Shown: positions 9,456 to 23,883, numbered from the stretch's first letter. The stretch is 64,000 bases of DNA from Legionella quateirensis (GCF_001467955.1 NZ_LNYR01000038.1:39227-103226); one strand, 5' to 3'. Notes: generated by a model from the letters alone, not told the origin. Numbers and translations: made by a program.

Positions 9456-10469
9456 ATGAATAAGCTAAGCTGTATCCCTTTGTTTTTAGCTGGATTATAT
9501 GTGTCTGGAAATGCCTTGGCTGTATCACCGGTACTTGATAAAGATGGACCTGTTTGTTCGTCGGTGCTGTGTGCCTTTAATTTGAAAGGTGGTTTGTATG
9601 CGGGTATCACTGGATATTATGTTAAACCAAGTGAAACTGGAATCGGCATGGTCACTGACAGTTGGTTGTATGGAAGTCCGGGAAATTTTACTGCCATAAG
9701 TAAACCTTTTGATCCAGTGCATAAATGGGCCGGTAGTGTTAAAGTCGGTTATAACCTGCCAATGTCTGCTAATAACATCGAAATAAACTATTTATTTTTA
9801 GATAATAAAACGCATGCGGTTAATGATTTTTCAGACGGTTCTGTAGGTTTTGGCAGTATTTTATTTCCCGATGCAGCCTTTCCACCTACCCCGGGTTTTG
9901 TTAGTGACGCCTATTTAACCTATAAAGTAAATCAGGTTGATTTAAAAGCTGGTCGAAAATACAGCGATGTATCCGGTGTTTTTACTGTTCGCCCTTCTTT
10001 GGGACTCCGCTACGCTGAATTGAAACATACACTTACATTTGCAGCACCAGGTAATATGATCAGTACCTATAATGGTGTTGGCCCAATGTTGAGCGTGGAT
10101 GGAACTTATACTCTTGGTTATGGTTTTGGATTGGTTGGTTATTTTGATTATGGCTTATTAATTGGAAAGATCGATGCTCATTCTTTTGTTAATTTGCTTG
10201 GAACCAATTTTAATTATTCCTGGCCTGAACGGGATCGAATCGTGAACAGCCTTACTGGAAAACTAGGCCTTGATTACACCCATAATTTCGCAACAAGTTC
10301 TAATTTCACCATTGAAGCAGGCTATCAAATAAGCGAATACATCAACTCCATGGATACTATCAGAGGAACATTACCTCTTGCTCCAGGTGCTATCCAACGT
10401 ATCAATGGTTATGAAACAAATAGTTTTGGATTTCGTGGCCCTTATATTAGCTTGACTGTTGCTGCCTAA
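9456..10469 (+). CDS. Legionella MOMP-type outer membrane beta-barrel protein
   Basis: A 337-aa exported protein with a signal peptide ending near ALA at residue 22 and a beta-barrel pattern: alternating polar and aromatic strands, GGLYAGITGYYVKPS early and a final strand GFRGPYISLTVAA. Two close cysteines, C33 and C39, follow the signal peptide and could form disulfides, a known trait of Legionella major outer membrane proteins. Probably a porin or adhesin-like paralogue of OmpS. The gene stands alone with a good AAGGA ribosome binding site. Confidence 0.8.
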   Translation: MNKLSCIPLFLAGLYVSGNALAVSPVLDKDGPVCSSVLCAFNLKGGLYAGITGYYVKPSETGIGMVTDSWLYGSPGNFTAISKPFDPVHKWAGSVKVGYNLPMSANNIEINYLFLDNKTHAVNDFSDGSVGFGSILFPDAAFPPTPGFVSDAYLTYKVNQVDLKAGRKYSDVSGVFTVRPSLGLRYAELKHTLTFAAPGNMISTYNGVGPMLSVDGTYTLGYGFGLVGYFDYGLLIGKIDAHSFVNLLGTNFNYSWPERDRIVNSLTGKLGLDYTHNFATSSNFTIEAGYQISEYINSMDTIRGTLPLAPGAIQRINGYETNSFGFRGPYISLTVAA

Positions 10470-10498
10470 ATCGTTCTTGCTGAACTATTTTAGGGACA

Positions 10499-10528
10499 GG
10501 TTGTAAGGTGAATACTCACCTTACAACC
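10499..10528. terminator. 13-bp hairpin between convergent genes
   Basis: GGTTGTAAGGTGA pairs perfectly with TCACCTTACAACC around a 4-nt loop. It lies 29 bp after the outer membrane protein stop and 10 bp before the gyrB stop on the other strand. It is probably a shared terminator although T tracts are weak on both sides. Confidence 0.65.
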
Positions 10529-10538
10529 ACATATGAGG

Positions 10539-13370
<2,832 letters not shown>

Positions 13371-14432
13371 TCACGAGGTAACAATTCCTGAATCAACAGT
13401 AAACGTGTTGAAATTCAGTTGAGTTAGAAATGGTGAAAATTCAGATTCATTAATGCAAGTAAAAACATATTGCCCTTTATTGCTATTTAAATACTGAAAC
13501 AATTTGTTTTGATGATTTCTATCCAGTTCTGCAGGTAAATCATCAAAAAGATACAAACAATCGCCGTTAAGGAGTTGGCCCTGTGCTAATTTAAGGGCAA
13601 TCAAGATAATTTTTTGTTGGCCACGAGAGAGTATTTGTTTCGCTTTAGCATCATCACTATAAATTAAAATATCCGCTTGATGTGGGCCGTATTGAGTATA
13701 TTGTTTTTGCAGATCACTACTATAGTGTTCTGCTAATAAATCCATAAGTGATTTACCCGTATTTTTTCTATCCCAACCTTTATAATAGTCAATGGTGCAT
13801 GAACTGGAAGTCAATTGGTTAATAATTTGATAAAATACTGTTTTCAACTCATCAAAGTACTCCTTTCGAAGCACATCCATTTGCGTAGCCAACTCATCTA
13901 ATTGTCTATCCCAGGGAATACAGTTCTGGTAAGAAGAGCGATTTTTTAAAAGGACATTTCTATGCTTTAAAACCCTTTTATAATCTTTCCACAGCGACAA
14001 ATAATTATGTTTCACGTGAAACAAACCCCAATCAAGTACACTTCTACGAACACCTGGACCTGCATCAATGATTTGGAATATATCAGCATAAAAAATTTGA
14101 CAGGGAACTGCATAGGCCAATTGACTGGTACTATAACAAAATTGATTATTCAACTTGATTTGAGTTGGTTGCGAAGAAGACTTTTGGATGCTGATGGTTG
14201 AGTTATCCGTAAAACGAGAAAAAACCGTTAAAGCAGATTGCCCACGGGATATTATTGGGGAAATTTCTCGAGATCTGAATGAATGACCACAACTCAATAA
14301 ATACAATGCTTCAAGAATGGAAGTTTTGCCACTTCCATTTACACCATAAATAAAATTAAACTTCGGGTTGAGTGTTAAATGTGCTTCAGAGATATTTCTT
14401 AAATGATGAATCCTTAAATCAGATAAAATCAT
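13371..14432 (-). CDS. recF: DNA repair/replication protein RecF
   Basis: SMC-like ATPase that loads RecA at gaps and supports fork restart. The 353-aa product has Walker A GVNGSGKTS near the N-terminus, the ABC signature LSRGQQK and Walker B LYLFDDLPAELD. The start overlaps the dnaN stop by 4 bp, so translation is coupled. The coding sequence itself contains a perfect parS site. Confidence 0.97.
   Translation of the reverse strand: MILSDLRIHHLRNISEAHLTLNPKFNFIYGVNGSGKTSILEALYLLSCGHSFRSREISPIISRGQSALTVFSRFTDNSTISIQKSSSQPTQIKLNNQFCYSTSQLAYAVPCQIFYADIFQIIDAGPGVRRSVLDWGLFHVKHNYLSLWKDYKRVLKHRNVLLKNRSSYQNCIPWDRQLDELATQMDVLRKEYFDELKTVFYQIINQLTSSSCTIDYYKGWDRKNTGKSLMDLLAEHYSSDLQKQYTQYGPHQADILIYSDDAKAKQILSRGQQKIILIALKLAQGQLLNGDCLYLFDDLPAELDRNHQNKLFQYLNSNKGQYVFTCINESEFSPFLTQLNFNTFTVDSGIVTS
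14008..14023. other. parS site 2, perfect palindrome inside recF
   Basis: TGTTTCACGTGAAACA is the fully symmetric parS consensus, embedded in recF codons and encoding part of LFHVKH on the minus strand. Its retention inside a gene argues for selection by ParB binding. Confidence 0.95.
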
Positions 14433-15532
14433 ATTTTCATAGGCATAATGATGTATTGATAATTATCATTTTGTAAGGATTCGATTAAAATACTACTGTC
14501 CGTATTGGACATGGACATTCGTATCTGACCGTCACCAAAATGATTTAATACATCCAGCAAATAAGTTGCATTCAAGCCGATCTTTAACTCATCACCCTGA
14601 GTTTCAGCAGGCAGAGTTTCGACAGCCTCTTCCTGTTCATTATTGTTAGCAATTAAAGTTAATTGACCGGATTGTAAATGGAGCATTACCGCTTTGGATT
14701 TCTCATGAGCTAAAATAACAATTCGAGCCAATGACCGTTTTAGAACGGCGCAATCGATAATAATCTGTTTATCCTGCTCTCTGGGAATAGCTTTTGAGTA
14801 AGGAGGAAAACGGGCCTCAATCAGTTTGGACATAAAAGTAAATTGACTGCTGATTAATTTAAAATGAGATTTTCCTGCAGCCAGCAAAACGTGTTCATCA
14901 CTAATACAATTTAATAAGCGTAATAATTCCTGAACCCCTTTTTTGGGCAACAAAAGCTTATTTTGGCTTACGTTGGCACAAGAATAGCGACAAATAGCCA
15001 TTCTGTGTCCGTCTGTAGCAACAGCAGAAATCTGATGGGGTTCGAATTCTAAAAAGAGTCCATTAAGAAATACTCGAACATCTTGTTGGGACATGGCAAA
15101 ATGGGTTGACTGCAATAATTGAAGTAGGACAAGCCGGGGTATCGATAATTCAACTTCATTACACTCATCTTCACTTAATGGATAATTTTCAGCGGGTAAA
15201 GTGGTCAGTTTGAATGAACTACGCCCTTGTTTGATGGTTACAATACCTTTATCAAAAACAATATTCGGGCTGGTATTTTCATCAAGAGATCGTATGATAT
15301 CAATAAACTTTTTAGCAGGAACAGTAATACTTCCTGATGTTTGGTTTGACTCACAAGACACCTGAGCAGATATTTCAATCTCTAAATCAGTAGCCGTAAC
15401 ATAAAGCAAACCATCAGCCAATTTTAATAAAAAATTGGATAAAATAGCCAAGGATTGCTTTTTATCTACAGCGCCGGCTACAGTAAGTAAAGGAGCGATG
15501 AGATCTTCCTTTTTTATAGCTAATTCAAACAC
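14429..15532 (-). CDS. dnaN: DNA polymerase III beta sliding clamp
   Basis: Ring-shaped processivity clamp. The 367-aa length equals the family norm, and the product shows the three-domain pattern with VTATDLEIEI, AVATDGHRMA and the C-terminal IIMPMKI ending. It follows dnaA by 13 bp and overlaps recF by 4 bp. Confidence 0.98.
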   Translation of the reverse strand: MFELAIKKEDLIAPLLTVAGAVDKKQSLAILSNFLLKLADGLLYVTATDLEIEISAQVSCESNQTSGSITVPAKKFIDIIRSLDENTSPNIVFDKGIVTIKQGRSSFKLTTLPAENYPLSEDECNEVELSIPRLVLLQLLQSTHFAMSQQDVRVFLNGLFLEFEPHQISAVATDGHRMAICRYSCANVSQNKLLLPKKGVQELLRLLNCISDEHVLLAAGKSHFKLISSQFTFMSKLIEARFPPYSKAIPREQDKQIIIDCAVLKRSLARIVILAHEKSKAVMLHLQSGQLTLIANNNEQEEAVETLPAETQGDELKIGLNATYLLDVLNHFGDGQIRMSMSNTDSSILIESLQNDNYQYIIMPMKI

Positions 15533-15545
15533 GATAAACCCCTTA

Positions 15546-16904
15546 TCACGAAGATAATATACGCATCAAATTTTTGTAATCTTCAGCAAAATCACTATCA
15601 TCCTGAACTAATTCCTTTACTTTTCTGCAGGCATGAATAACCGTAGTATGATCTCGACCACCAAAATGATCACCAATTTCAGGCAAACTGTGATTGGTTA
15701 ATTCCTTGCTCAAAGCCATAGCCATTTGTCTTGGTCTGGCAATAGAACGACTACGACGTTTGGATAACAAATCAGCGACTTTAACTTTATAATATTCAGC
15801 TACAGTTTTTTGAATATTCTCTATAGTAACCAATTTATCCTGCAAAGCTAAAAGATCACGTAATGCTTCATGCACAAACTCTATCGTTATAGGTTTTCCA
15901 GTAAAATGAGCATTAGCAATTACTCGTCGTAAAGCACCTTCAAGCTCTCTAACATTAGAACGTATTCGTTTAGCAATAAAAAAGGCGACTTCATAAGGAA
16001 GTTCAATATTGGATTGCTCCGCTTTACTGATTAAAATAGCAACACGAGTTTCCAATTCCGGCGGTTCTACTGCAACAGTAAGTCCCCAACCAAAACGTGA
16101 CTTAAGCCGCTCTTCCATGCCCTCGATTTCTTTCGGATATCGATCGCTGGTTAGAATTATTTGTTGTTGTCCTTCCAGCAGAGCATTGAAGGTATGGAAA
16201 AACTCTTCTTGAGAGCGATCTTTACCGGCAAAAAATTGAATATCATCAATAAGTAAAGCATTTAAAGAACGATAAAAACGTTTGAATTCATTAATGGAAT
16301 TGGTCTGCAACGCTTTAACCATATCCGCAACAAATCGCTCGGAATGCAAATAAAGTACTTTGGCTTCAGGATTATTTTTAAGAATGTTATTTCCAATGGC
16401 ATGCATCAAGTGAGTTTTACCTAAACCAACTCCTCCATAAATAAATAATGGATTGTAGGCGTCACCCGGACGTTCCGCTACCTGCATAGATGCAGCGCGG
16501 GCTAATTGGTTAGAGTTCCCTTCAACAAAACTGTCAAATACGAATTTCTTATTTAAATGACTGCTTTTATAATCTACAGCCTTTTTATTTATGGTTTTCA
16601 CCGCTGTGCTTGTCGTGGTGGAAACTGTCGTTTCAACAACCGATGCAACGGGTTCAGCAGCCTTGCTTCCAATCTCGATAGAAACAGATTTTATATCATC
16701 ACCGCAAAATTGATTGATTAATTCTTCAATGCGAGAAAAAAAATGTTTTTTAACCCAATCAACAACAAATCGATTAGGCGCAAGTAAAACTAAACGTTGC
16801 TCATCTGTATGAGCTTGTAAAGGACGCAACCAGGTATTGAATTGCTGAGCAGAATATTCATCTTGCAATAAACCTAAACATTTTTGCCAAACAGCTGCTG
16901 ACAC
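15546..16904 (-). CDS. dnaA: Chromosomal replication initiator DnaA
   Basis: AAA+ initiator that binds DnaA boxes and opens oriC. Domain I begins [11 protein letters not shown]. Walker A GGVGLGKT is at about residues 157-164, Walker [10 protein letters not shown], and the DNA-binding domain IV ends with [15 protein letters not shown]. An in-frame ATG exists at 16922, but GTG at 16904 lies 7 bp after GAGGAG and gives the 452-aa length and MSAAVWQK start expected from L. pneumophila, so I chose it; the upstream ATG codons overlap the ribosome binding site. It leads the dnaA-dnaN-recF operon away from oriC. Confidence 0.96.
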   Translation of the reverse strand: MSAAVWQKCLGLLQDEYSAQQFNTWLRPLQAHTDEQRLVLLAPNRFVVDWVKKHFFSRIEELINQFCGDDIKSVSIEIGSKAAEPVASVVETTVSTTTSTAVKTINKKAVDYKSSHLNKKFVFDSFVEGNSNQLARAASMQVAERPGDAYNPLFIYGGVGLGKTHLMHAIGNNILKNNPEAKVLYLHSERFVADMVKALQTNSINEFKRFYRSLNALLIDDIQFFAGKDRSQEEFFHTFNALLEGQQQIILTSDRYPKEIEGMEERLKSRFGWGLTVAVEPPELETRVAILISKAEQSNIELPYEVAFFIAKRIRSNVRELEGALRRVIANAHFTGKPITIEFVHEALRDLLALQDKLVTIENIQKTVAEYYKVKVADLLSKRRSRSIARPRQMAMALSKELTNHSLPEIGDHFGGRDHTTVIHACRKVKELVQDDSDFAEDYKNLMRILSS

Positions 16905-17967
16905 AACATAACTCCTCATCATATAAGGGTGGTAAAAGAGTGCTAAAACTAATTATCCACGGCTATAAATATTGCCATTGAAAGCACCTAGACAGCAAGA
17001 TAATTAAGTAGAATAAATTAAAGAATCAAAAATAAGATAAATACTTATAAAATTAAAACAGAGTTTAAAATAATCGATGTTCTAACTGGGAGATTATACT
17101 CAGCCTTGAATAAAAGGCAAAGTTATCCACAAAAAAATTTAAAATAAAAAACGGAAATCAAATAAAAATAAATGGATTGAAATAAATCAAAGGCGCATAC
17201 ATGAGGCGATCAGAATAATAAAAGCTATGGATAACTAGCGTTTATACCCAAGAATAAGTTGAATATAAAACAAAGATTCGGTAACTGAGCAAAAGAACAA
17301 ACACTTTAAACACAGACAATAACGGAACTTACCAACATCATAAATAATATTCTAACTCTTTGTTATATATAAGAAATATGAAATTACTAACAGAAAATGG
17401 TTTTATTAATAATAAACATAGAATTTTAAATATATAAAACTATATTAATAATAGACGAATCGAATAAGTCTCATTTAATTAAAAAGAGCTCGTTTTAAAC
17501 AACTGTTCAGATCACAATAAAATCGTAGTTCAAAACAGACCTATACAAAAATAGGTCATGTAAAAAATCTGGGGGTTACATAAATTGGATATGTATAGTC
17601 AATTTAGAACAATAGGATGAAACAAAAGGTGTGTATAAGAACAGATTTAGTACCTATATATATAGTGTATAAATTAGATGTATTAAAAACGAGTGCGTTT
17701 TACACACAGAAAAAGATCGTTCAATACAAGAGTTTTATACAAGATAAAATTTACATAACTATATGATAGTATTATTTTTATTGAAGTTATCAACAGATTT
17801 TTTTGTGCTTAATATAATAAAAAGATATATAATTTAAAAGATATATTATAATTACACTTCCCCGTTTAATTGGAAAATATAACAAAAAATAATCATAGTT
17901 CTAATTTGACACTGGAAAGAAAGTTATCTATCATTGCCAACCTCATAAATTTATATACAGGTTCATC
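16905..17967. other. oriC: Chromosomal replication origin region (oriC)
   Basis: This 1.06-kb dnaA-rpmH gap is very AT-rich and free of genes. Perfect or near DnaA boxes: TTATCCACG 16953-16961, TTATCCACA 17123-17131 (+), TTATCCATA 17226-17234 (-), TTATACACA 17630-17638 (-), TTATACACT 17664-17672 (-), TTATCAACA 17787-17795 (+). Long A/T tracts around 17380-17460 and 17740-17860 are candidates for the unwinding element. Genes on both sides point away from it, as at a bidirectional origin. The dnaA and rpmH promoters must also lie here. Confidence 0.85.
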
Positions 17968-18102
17968 ATGAAACGCACCTTTCAACCAAGTAATCTAAAA
18001 CGCAAACGCGATCATGGTTTTCGTGAGCGTATGGCAACTCGTGCAGGTCGATTAGTTATTAAACGTCGTCGTGCCAAAGGACGTAAGCGTTTGTCAGCTT
18101 AA
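17968..18102 (+). CDS. rpmH: 50S ribosomal protein L34
   Basis: A 44-aa, strongly basic protein beginning [19 protein letters not shown] and ending GRKRLSA, a standard L34. It is immediately followed by rnpA, whose GTG start abuts the TAA stop, the conserved rpmH-rnpA coupling. Confidence 0.98.
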   Translation: MKRTFQPSNLKRKRDHGFRERMATRAGRLVIKRRRAKGRKRLSA

Positions 18103-18447
18103 GTGTTTGCATTTACTAAAACACAGAGACTGTTAACAAAAAAAGATTATGACCATGTGTTTGAACAGGCAAAAAAAATTGTAACGACTGAATTTGTTGT
18201 GTTATACAGAAACAATAATCTCGGTTATGCTCGTTTAGGGCTGGCGTTGTCAAAGAAAATGATAGCAAAGGCCCATGATAGAAATCGTATAAAACGACTG
18301 CTGAGGGAAAGTTTCAGAATACAGAAGCTACCTGCAGTAGATATGATTTTTCTAGCAAAACAAGGTGTGGCACGACAAACAAATTTAGTCATAAATACCC
18401 AATTGAGCAAAACATGGGAAAAACTAACTTCATACTACGACAAATAG
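18103..18447 (+). CDS. rnpA: Ribonuclease P protein component
   Basis: Basic protein subunit of RNase P for tRNA 5' maturation. The 114-aa product has the signature [26 protein letters not shown], the RNR motif region. It starts with GTG directly after the rpmH stop codon. It overlaps yidD by 34 bp. Confidence 0.96.
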   Translation: MFAFTKTQRLLTKKDYDHVFEQAKKIVTTEFVVLYRNNNLGYARLGLALSKKMIAKAHDRNRIKRLLRESFRIQKLPAVDMIFLAKQGVARQTNLVINTQLSKTWEKLTSYYDK

Positions 18448-18662
18448 TATGCATTCCAATTAAAATATATCAATTTTTGATTGCCCCATTGATTAAACCA
18501 TGCTGTCGCTATTATCCTAGTTGTTCACAGTATACTGAGAGTGCAATCAAACAACATGGCATAACTAAAGGCATGTGGATGGGTTTGAAACGTATATTAC
18601 GATGTCATCCCTGGTCTCGTGGTGGTTATGATCCGGTACTCCCTAACGATGAGAAGCTTTAA
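18414..18662 (+). CDS. yidD: Membrane protein insertion efficiency factor YidD
   Basis: Small inner-membrane-associated protein that helps YidC-dependent insertion. The 82-aa product has the family core [27 protein letters not shown] with conserved cysteines and the C-terminal [13 protein letters not shown]. Its start lies inside the 3' end of rnpA and its stop overlaps the yidC start by one base. Confidence 0.95.
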   Translation: MGKTNFILRQIVCIPIKIYQFLIAPLIKPCCRYYPSCSQYTESAIKQHGITKGMWMGLKRILRCHPWSRGGYDPVLPNDEKL

Positions 18663-20347
18663 TGGATATTAGACGTATTATATTATATATGGCGCTTGCG
18701 CTGGTTGGTTTATCACTTTGGAACGCCTGGCAAGCGGATTATCCAGCGAAACAGCCTGTTGCAATAGAATCAACCAGTCAATTGAATACTGATGGTCATT
18801 TATTACCAGAAGTTACTCCTGTTGAAACAGAGCAAAGTCCTCTAAATCCATCATTTGACCAACAAACAAATAAAAATGTGCTAAAACCTGAGCAACTGAT
18901 TCAAGTTAAAACTGATGTTTTAGATGTAGCCATTGATTTAAAGCAAGGTGATATAGTTAAAGGACTTCTTCTTGACTATCCATTGAGTGTTGAGGATAAA
19001 AACAAACCATTTCCTCTTCTGCAAAATCAGCCTCAAGAACGCTATGTAGCTAATAGCAGCATCTTCGTAGCGAAAGATCAATCCGTGCAATCACTCAATT
19101 TTGGTTTTACGTCAGAACAAAAAGAATATCAGTTAAAACCTAATCAAGATCAATTAATCGTTACTCTTGATGGAAAAAATGAAGAGGGTTTAATAGTTAA
19201 AAAAGAATTTATATTTACTAAAGGCAGTTACTTAATTGATGTAAATTATAAAATTATTAATAATGGAGCTACTGACTGGAAAGGGTATTTAAATACTCAA
19301 CTGCTCCGAAGTTCACCCAAGGAAGATAAATCAAGTATTTTCCATGTCGGTTCATATACTGGCGCTTCTTATTCAAATCCTGGTACTCATCGTTATCAAA
19401 AGGTTGGGTTTAGTGATATGAATAAAACCAATCTTGATGTTGATGCTAAAGGCGGCTGGATTGCGATGCAGCAACATTATTTTTTAAGTGCGTGGATCCC
19501 TGGAAATTCAGCTGAAAATAAATTTTATACTCGGGCTATTAATGGTGATTACACTATAGGTGCGGTGAGTCAACCCATTTTGATTAAACCGGATGAGCAA
19601 AAAGAAATTAGTTCCAAATTATATGTTGGACCTGAAATTACCAGTGTTCTAAAAAGCATTGCCCCTTCTTTGGATTTAACAGTTGATTATGGCATCCTTT
19701 GGTTTGTTTCTTCCTTACTGTTTTCATTGATGAAAGCAATCTACAATGTTGTTGGAAACTGGGGCTGGTCAATTGTTCTGGTTACAGTATTAATTAAGTT
19801 GGCATTTTACCGATTGTCAGCAACCAGTTATAAATCAATGGCTGGAATGCGTAAATTACAACCCAAGCTGCAAGCTTTGCGTGAGCGTTATGGCGACGAT
19901 AAAGCCAAAATAAGTCAGGCGACTATGGAACTGTACCGCCAGGAAAAAGTAAATCCTTTAGGTGGTTGCTTACCTATTATTATACAAATTCCCGTATTTA
20001 TAGCTTTGTACTGGGTGTTGCTGGAAAGTGTTGAATTAAGACAAGCTCCTTTTATCTTCTGGATTAATGATCTGGCGTCTGCTGATCCCTATCATGTTTT
20101 GCCTCTTATTATGGGTGCGACAATGCTAGTTCAGCAAAAATTGAATCCAACACCACCAGATCCTATGCAGGCTAAAGTAATGATGTTCCTGCCTATTTTG
20201 TTTACTGGATTGTTTTGGAGTTTTCCATCAGGATTAGTATTGTATTGGATAGTGAATAATACTTTATCCATCATGCAACAATGGTACATTACTCGAAAAT
20301 ATTCTGATGACAAACCAGTTAAGAAACTGGTAGCAACAGCAAAATAA
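18662..20347 (+). CDS. yidC: Membrane protein insertase YidC
   Basis: Inner-membrane insertase (Oxa1 family). The 561-aa product has an N-terminal TM anchor, a large periplasmic beta-domain of about 300 residues as in Gram-negative YidC, then the conserved membrane core from about residue 340 with TM segments around [35 protein letters not shown] and [17 protein letters not shown]. It is directly followed by mnmE with no gap. Confidence 0.98.
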   Translation: MDIRRIILYMALALVGLSLWNAWQADYPAKQPVAIESTSQLNTDGHLLPEVTPVETEQSPLNPSFDQQTNKNVLKPEQLIQVKTDVLDVAIDLKQGDIVKGLLLDYPLSVEDKNKPFPLLQNQPQERYVANSSIFVAKDQSVQSLNFGFTSEQKEYQLKPNQDQLIVTLDGKNEEGLIVKKEFIFTKGSYLIDVNYKIINNGATDWKGYLNTQLLRSSPKEDKSSIFHVGSYTGASYSNPGTHRYQKVGFSDMNKTNLDVDAKGGWIAMQQHYFLSAWIPGNSAENKFYTRAINGDYTIGAVSQPILIKPDEQKEISSKLYVGPEITSVLKSIAPSLDLTVDYGILWFVSSLLFSLMKAIYNVVGNWGWSIVLVTVLIKLAFYRLSATSYKSMAGMRKLQPKLQALRERYGDDKAKISQATMELYRQEKVNPLGGCLPIIIQIPVFIALYWVLLESVELRQAPFIFWINDLASADPYHVLPLIMGATMLVQQKLNPTPPDPMQAKVMMFLPILFTGLFWSFPSGLVLYWIVNNTLSIMQQWYITRKYSDDKPVKKLVATAK

Positions 20348-21688
20348 ATGTCAGAAGATACTATAGTAGCAATAGCTACCCCACCTGGAAAAGGTGGGGT
20401 AGGTATTATCCGATTATCGGGTTCCAAATCGTATTCAATTGCACATTCTCTTAATGCCCATAAGACTCTTCAACCCAGATTGGCAACCTTCTGTTCCTTT
20501 TATACCGCGGATAATCAATTAGTAGATCAGGGGTTGATGATCTATTTCAAGGCACCGCATTCATTTACCGGTGAAGATGTTGTTGAAATTCATGGGCATG
20601 GTTCACCGGTTGTGCTTGATCTGTTGGTTAAAGAATGTGTTGTTTTGGGCGCTCGATTAGCAAGACCCGGTGAGTTTTCAGAAAGAGCATTTTTAAATGA
20701 TAAAATCGATTTAACTCAGGCTGAAGCAATTGCTGATTTAATCAATTCAAGCTCACAAACAGCAGCACGAATGGCATTGCGTTCCTTGCAGGGCGAGTTT
20801 TCAACAAAAATCAATCAATTAAATGAAGAGTTAATTTATTTGCGATTGTATGTTGAGGCTGCAATCGATTTCCCAGAAGAGGAAATCGATTTTTTAAATG
20901 ACGGAAAGGTATCCACTTTACTTCAGTCTATTTTAGATCAACTTAACGTAATCCGATCCCAGGCAAATCAAGGCGTGATTTTTCGAGAGGGTTTATCTTT
21001 GGTTATAGCGGGAAGACCTAATGCAGGTAAGTCGACTTTAATCAATTATCTTGCGGGAAGGGATGTGGCTATAGTTACAGAAGTTGCAGGAACCACTCGA
21101 GATGTGATGCGTGAACATGTGTTATTGGATGACATTCCAATACATATTATCGATACTGCTGGATTGCGAGAAAGTGATGATATAGTAGAACAGGAAGGAA
21201 TTCGAAGAGCCTGGGTGGAATTAAAACAAGCTGATTGTGTATTATTAGTTGTAGATGTTAATGATCCAGATCATCATGAAGGCTTGTCTAACCAAATCAG
21301 ATCAGCATTGCCACACGATGTACCTATAATTACAGTATTTAATAAAATTGATATGCACGACCTCTCTGCTAAAACAGAGAATGAATCTGTTTATCTATCA
21401 GCCAAATCGGGTTATGGTGTTGATGGTCTAAAAGCTTTAATCAAACATATAGCGGGTTATCATCCCAATGAGGGACAGTTTTTGGCAAGAAGACGTCATC
21501 TTCAGGCTCTGGATGAAGCAAAAAAGCTATTACTTACCGGCCAGAAACAATTAACTGAACATCAGGCTGGAGAGTTACTTGCTGAGGATTTGCGTCTTGC
21601 CCATCAAGTATTATGTGAAATTACTGGCGAATTTACTTCCGATGATTTGCTCGGAAGAATTTTTTCCAGTTTTTGTATCGGCAAATAA
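20348..21688 (+). CDS. mnmE: tRNA modification GTPase MnmE
   Basis: With MnmG makes the 5-(carboxymethyl)aminomethyl modification of wobble uridine. The 446-aa product has the N-terminal tetrahydrofolate domain starting [16 protein letters not shown], a G domain with [16 protein letters not shown] and NKID, and the invariant C-terminal CIGK. The ATG abuts the yidC stop. Confidence 0.98.
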   Translation: MSEDTIVAIATPPGKGGVGIIRLSGSKSYSIAHSLNAHKTLQPRLATFCSFYTADNQLVDQGLMIYFKAPHSFTGEDVVEIHGHGSPVVLDLLVKECVVLGARLARPGEFSERAFLNDKIDLTQAEAIADLINSSSQTAARMALRSLQGEFSTKINQLNEELIYLRLYVEAAIDFPEEEIDFLNDGKVSTLLQSILDQLNVIRSQANQGVIFREGLSLVIAGRPNAGKSTLINYLAGRDVAIVTEVAGTTRDVMREHVLLDDIPIHIIDTAGLRESDDIVEQEGIRRAWVELKQADCVLLVVDVNDPDHHEGLSNQIRSALPHDVPIITVFNKIDMHDLSAKTENESVYLSAKSGYGVDGLKALIKHIAGYHPNEGQFLARRRHLQALDEAKKLLLTGQKQLTEHQAGELLAEDLRLAHQVLCEITGEFTSDDLLGRIFSSFCIGK

Positions 21689-22041
21689 ATCAGTCGCGCA
21701 TGGTAACAATCCGTTAAAATCAGCAGATTGCATTTATTCATATCTATACTGTGTAGTGTCTTGTTATTTGTTGTTCCAATCTGTCTCAAGAAACAGCTCC
21801 AATACAGATTGGATAAAAATATTGTAATCTGGTATGCAAATAACCATGCCTCATCTGCCCTAATTCTTATAAACCAGCCGTTGTATAGGTTTAAAATTTC
21901 CCCCTTTTCAGTTTAATAAATACCTATGAATCTCACCTAACAATGTGTAAAAAAACAATACAAAAAGACTTGTCAAAAGCAATACCAAGTGTTAACGTAC
22001 TATAAATAAAACTTCCTGTATAATTTTTGAGAGTTGTTATT
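21689..22041. other. Gap between mnmE and the effector candidate
   Basis: About 350 bp, AT-rich. Only short frames begin at rare codons and none has a convincing ribosome binding site or family resemblance. It presumably holds the mnmE terminator and the promoter of the next gene; neither could be pinpointed. Confidence 0.5.
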
Positions 22042-23883
22042 ATGGGTTACTCGAGGCAAAATGCAGCTGTTCGTAGGGACAAACATCAGTTCTTCTCTAA
22101 AATTCCATCAACTGGCACATTAAATTCAAAATTCGAAGCCGTTGATCAACGCGCGGAAACGATCGGATACTCCTTTCTTCTGAACAACAAGCATCTACTT
22201 GAGACTGAATTTACTGAAATGTTTAACATCTTAAAAAATCAAGATGATGAAAATAAAGAAGCTTTTTGGTTGTATTGCTATTATTGTGCCTCGTTGCTGG
22301 AAGCCTTTTATGCCGCCTACCTACAACCTGGAAAACAGGCTGAATTTGCTACAATTAAGTTACAAATTAAAGAACGCCTGATTAATAAAGTAAAGCATAA
22401 AGAATCAGATACGGCTTTTATAGAATCACTTTACAATTCTTATCTTGGTAGTTTTCGCAATTTGGTTAACTCTCCTTTTCATGTATCGCAAATTCGTGAT
22501 TATGTTGCGTATGCAAATCTATGTCGAATTTACTGGGCTTTTTGTCGTATGACATTAACTCAGGGTTTAACTATGGCAAAGGATCTGCATCTCATTGAAA
22601 AACTTGATGTTATATTGGGAACTCATACTGACGTAGACAAAATTATTTCCGTATTTCAAGCTCCTATAGGTGTCATTAATTTCTTTAGCGTTGGGTTCTT
22701 TCTTATACGCTTTATGATTGATGGCGGCTTATTGATCCAACATACCTTTTTTCCAACTGAATTGGAGAAAGGAGCGAAAAGTGGTTGTGATGTCACTAGA
22801 CTGGATCACTTACCAGGTGCAGCCAGCATTGAAGCGTACAGAAATAGTTATATCCTGGTTCAGGAAGACGATAAGGCTGATGTGGAATTATATTATATTC
22901 CTAAAAAGGGATCTCCGCTTAAACTAACGGCCAGGGACACGAGTAAATTAAAAGAGGATTTGCTGAGTAAATTAATTGAAAACGGAACGACCCGTTTAAC
23001 AGCTGATGAAGTAAAGGAAATCATTACAGCTCAAACAGATCATGTTCCAGAGGTTACAACTGCCTATGAACGTTTTATGCATGAGCTTTATAAACGGCAT
23101 TGTAATTTTGCTAATGATCTGGTTTGGGCGACGGTTAACTGTCTGACTAACTTTAATAATGTATTTCAAATTTCAGGCCCGGTCGCAGGATATTTAACAG
23201 CTGTTTTTCTAACTTTTGATGTGTGCATGGCCCTGTATAAATGCAAACTGGCAGAACAAGAATATTTAACGAAAAAATCTCAATATCTCTTGGAAATACA
23301 AGATTATAATAATCCTGAGCTATTTAAGAAAATGACAGATGAACAACGTCGTTTGCATATAGAAATGCTCCATAAACAGTTGCTCGAATTGGAAATTAAC
23401 TGGCGTACTAAAGAAGCAACCTTTTACTTTGTAGCCGCTGCCGCTGCCTTATTAATGTTGGGATTTACTACCGCCATATTGGTTAGTCCTCCAATGTTGG
23501 TTCTCGCTTCATTTTTTGTATGTACTGTAGCCGTGGCAATGTATCTATCTACAGGAGCTTATTCACAATATAAAGAGAAAAGTCTTTATTTGGAACAGGC
23601 ACAATTAACGGATACTAATCTTCCTGTGGCTTATAAAGAATTTGAAATCGCTCGTAATGATTTTATCTTTACCATGGTTAAAAATACAGTTATGCCAATG
23701 GTATTGATTACTACATTTGCAGTTTGCTGGCCCGCAGCTATTGCCTTGACTGCCATGTATCTGGGGTATGAACTGTATCATGCTCATGATCAGCATAAAG
23801 AAACGCGTGCAGCGCGACAATTGGCTTTAGATCTACAGGATGGAGAGGAAGAAAACATGGGTTTTCTTCCTTGCAATAACTAA
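22042..23883 (+). CDS. Large multi-TM protein, candidate Dot/Icm effector
   Basis: A 613-aa protein from the ATG at 22042, chosen over TTG at 22027 because GAGAG lies about 9 bp before it. No catalytic domain is recognised. The first ~200 residues are soluble and helical; hydrophobic helices occur around IGVINFFSVGFFLIRFMI, GYLTAVFLTFDVCMAL, FVAAAAALLMLGF, LVLASFFVCTVAVAMYL and MVLITTFAVCWPAAIAL. Its place beside LegP suggests the orthologue of L. pneumophila lpg3000, which I recall as a reported translocated protein. No N-terminal signal peptide, as usual for Dot/Icm substrates. It converges on legP, 3' ends overlapping by 4 bp. Confidence 0.7.
   Translation: MGYSRQNAAVRRDKHQFFSKIPSTGTLNSKFEAVDQRAETIGYSFLLNNKHLLETEFTEMFNILKNQDDENKEAFWLYCYYCASLLEAFYAAYLQPGKQAEFATIKLQIKERLINKVKHKESDTAFIESLYNSYLGSFRNLVNSPFHVSQIRDYVAYANLCRIYWAFCRMTLTQGLTMAKDLHLIEKLDVILGTHTDVDKIISVFQAPIGVINFFSVGFFLIRFMIDGGLLIQHTFFPTELEKGAKSGCDVTRLDHLPGAASIEAYRNSYILVQEDDKADVELYYIPKKGSPLKLTARDTSKLKEDLLSKLIENGTTRLTADEVKEIITAQTDHVPEVTTAYERFMHELYKRHCNFANDLVWATVNCLTNFNNVFQISGPVAGYLTAVFLTFDVCMALYKCKLAEQEYLTKKSQYLLEIQDYNNPELFKKMTDEQRRLHIEMLHKQLLELEINWRTKEATFYFVAAAAALLMLGFTTAILVSPPMLVLASFFVCTVAVAMYLSTGAYSQYKEKSLYLEQAQLTDTNLPVAYKEFEIARNDFIFTMVKNTVMPMVLITTFAVCWPAAIALTAMYLGYELYHAHDQHKETRAARQLALDLQDGEEENMGFLPCNN

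Noticed and set aside
16905..16922. In-frame ATG codons upstream of the dnaA GTG start
   Set aside because: They overlap the GAGGAG ribosome binding site and would add six residues not expected from the family; GTG at 16904 has correct spacing.
21728..21916. Short hydrophobic frame after mnmE
   Set aside because: Starts with TTG without a Shine-Dalgarno and resembles no family; hydrophobicity is expected from T-rich DNA.
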